Source of the DNA: Enterococcus haemoperoxidus ATCC BAA-382
GTDB taxonomy: Bacteria; Bacillota; Bacilli; Lactobacillales; Enterococcaceae
NCBI RefSeq assembly: GCF_000407165.1
Contig: NZ_KE136479.1
Location: forward strand, 1,623,464-1,687,463
Reading direction: 5' to 3'
Length of the DNA: 64,000 bases
In this document: piece by piece, positions 63,860-64,000 of the stretch
How positions within the stretch are numbered: position 1 is the first letter of the stretch
Layout of the letters: every line of letters begins with the position of its first letter
Notes under the pieces: generated by a model
Database searches by the model: none
What the model was told of the DNA's origin: nothing
The model's input: the letters and a program-made list of their open reading frames with translations, nothing else
Made by a program: the position numbers and the translations under genes

Positions 63860-64000
63860 TTATTTAAATAAAATCATATAAACAACTTGGAATACAAACA
63901 TAAAGATCGCGATAAACCATTGGTTTTTAATGACACCATATTTATCTTTCATCTCTAACATTGCGACTGGAACGACATTAAAATTGGCAGCCATTGGTGT
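63860..64000 (-). CDS. DUF979-like membrane protein, C-terminal fragment
   Basis: The last 46 codons of a minus-strand gene that continues past the window edge. The visible part reads TPMAANFNVVPVAMLEMKDK, then YGVIKNQ and one hydrophobic helix ending VVYMILFK. The MAANFN-VP and KDKYGVIK pattern is as I recall for DUF979 proteins, which accompany DUF969 and pcp in many Firmicutes and are of unknown transport function. Incomplete by position, not by mutation. Confidence 0.7.
   Translation of the reverse strand, partial: TPMAANFNVVPVAMLEMKDKYGVIKNQWFIAIFMFVFQVVYMILFK

Overview
The window reads as a stretch of chromosome from an Enterococcus-like low-GC lactic acid bacterium. The species cannot be named from sequence alone. 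Support comes from an arcABC-regulator-arcD-argR arginine deiminase cluster, Firmicutes-type DnaI/DnaB primosome genes beside nrdR, an M-box Mg2+ riboswitch, CtsR and OhrR operators, cre-like sites, a CopB-type (CPH motif) copper ATPase and PTS sugar uptake. No rRNA, tRNA, insertion sequence or CRISPR array was recognised. Most genes lie on the minus strand.

Layout. 1-1000: two tandem promoter-driven small RNA candidates and a cold shock gene. 1.1-7.6 kb: arginine deiminase operon. 8.0-16.7 kb: the accessory region and the most unusual part. A secreted aerolysin-fold (ETX/MTX2-like) toxin, a thioredoxin-like lipoprotein with a DsbA-type CPHC site, a class III lanthipeptide synthetase (lyase-kinase-cyclase), four 34-residue precursor peptides in a 146-bp tandem array and a secreted metallophosphoesterase run in one direction. 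They lie opposite a membrane-anchored LuxR-type regulator, and a small secreted protein of unknown function follows. 17-26 kb: lepA, an Eis-like acetyltransferase, small metabolic genes, ohr/ohrR with a perfect operator, and clpB with a CtsR-overlapped promoter. 26-31 kb: Mg2+ homeostasis (mgtA, acetyltransferase, mgtC with an apparent start-proximal frameshift, M-box). 31-42 kb: housekeeping (dnaI, dnaB, nrdR, coaE, mutM, polA), interrupted by a two-gene polysaccharide synthase/UDP-sugar dehydrogenase locus. 42-51 kb: an oxidoreductase, an Mga-like regulator, CopB, an unknown protein, an XRE regulator, a PcsB-like M23 hydrolase and a universal stress protein. 51-58.5 kb: a mannoside/N-glycan operon (GH38, PTS EIIC, RpiR regulator, GH125, GH1). 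58.7-63 kb: a Fur-box-controlled ECF transporter operon ending in an IsdG-like monooxygenase, read as heme-iron uptake. 63-64 kb: pcp and the C-terminus of a DUF979-like membrane protein.

How the parts work together. The arc genes convert arginine to ornithine, ammonia, CO2 and ATP, with an antiporter and two regulators in the cluster. The 8-16 kb block looks like a secreted-effector island in which a pore-forming toxin and a ribosomal peptide share direction and probably control. The 58.7-63 kb operon probably imports heme and releases its iron. A structured ~120-bp repeat family sits upstream of arcB, clpB and pcp and in each case ends in the Shine-Dalgarno of the following gene.
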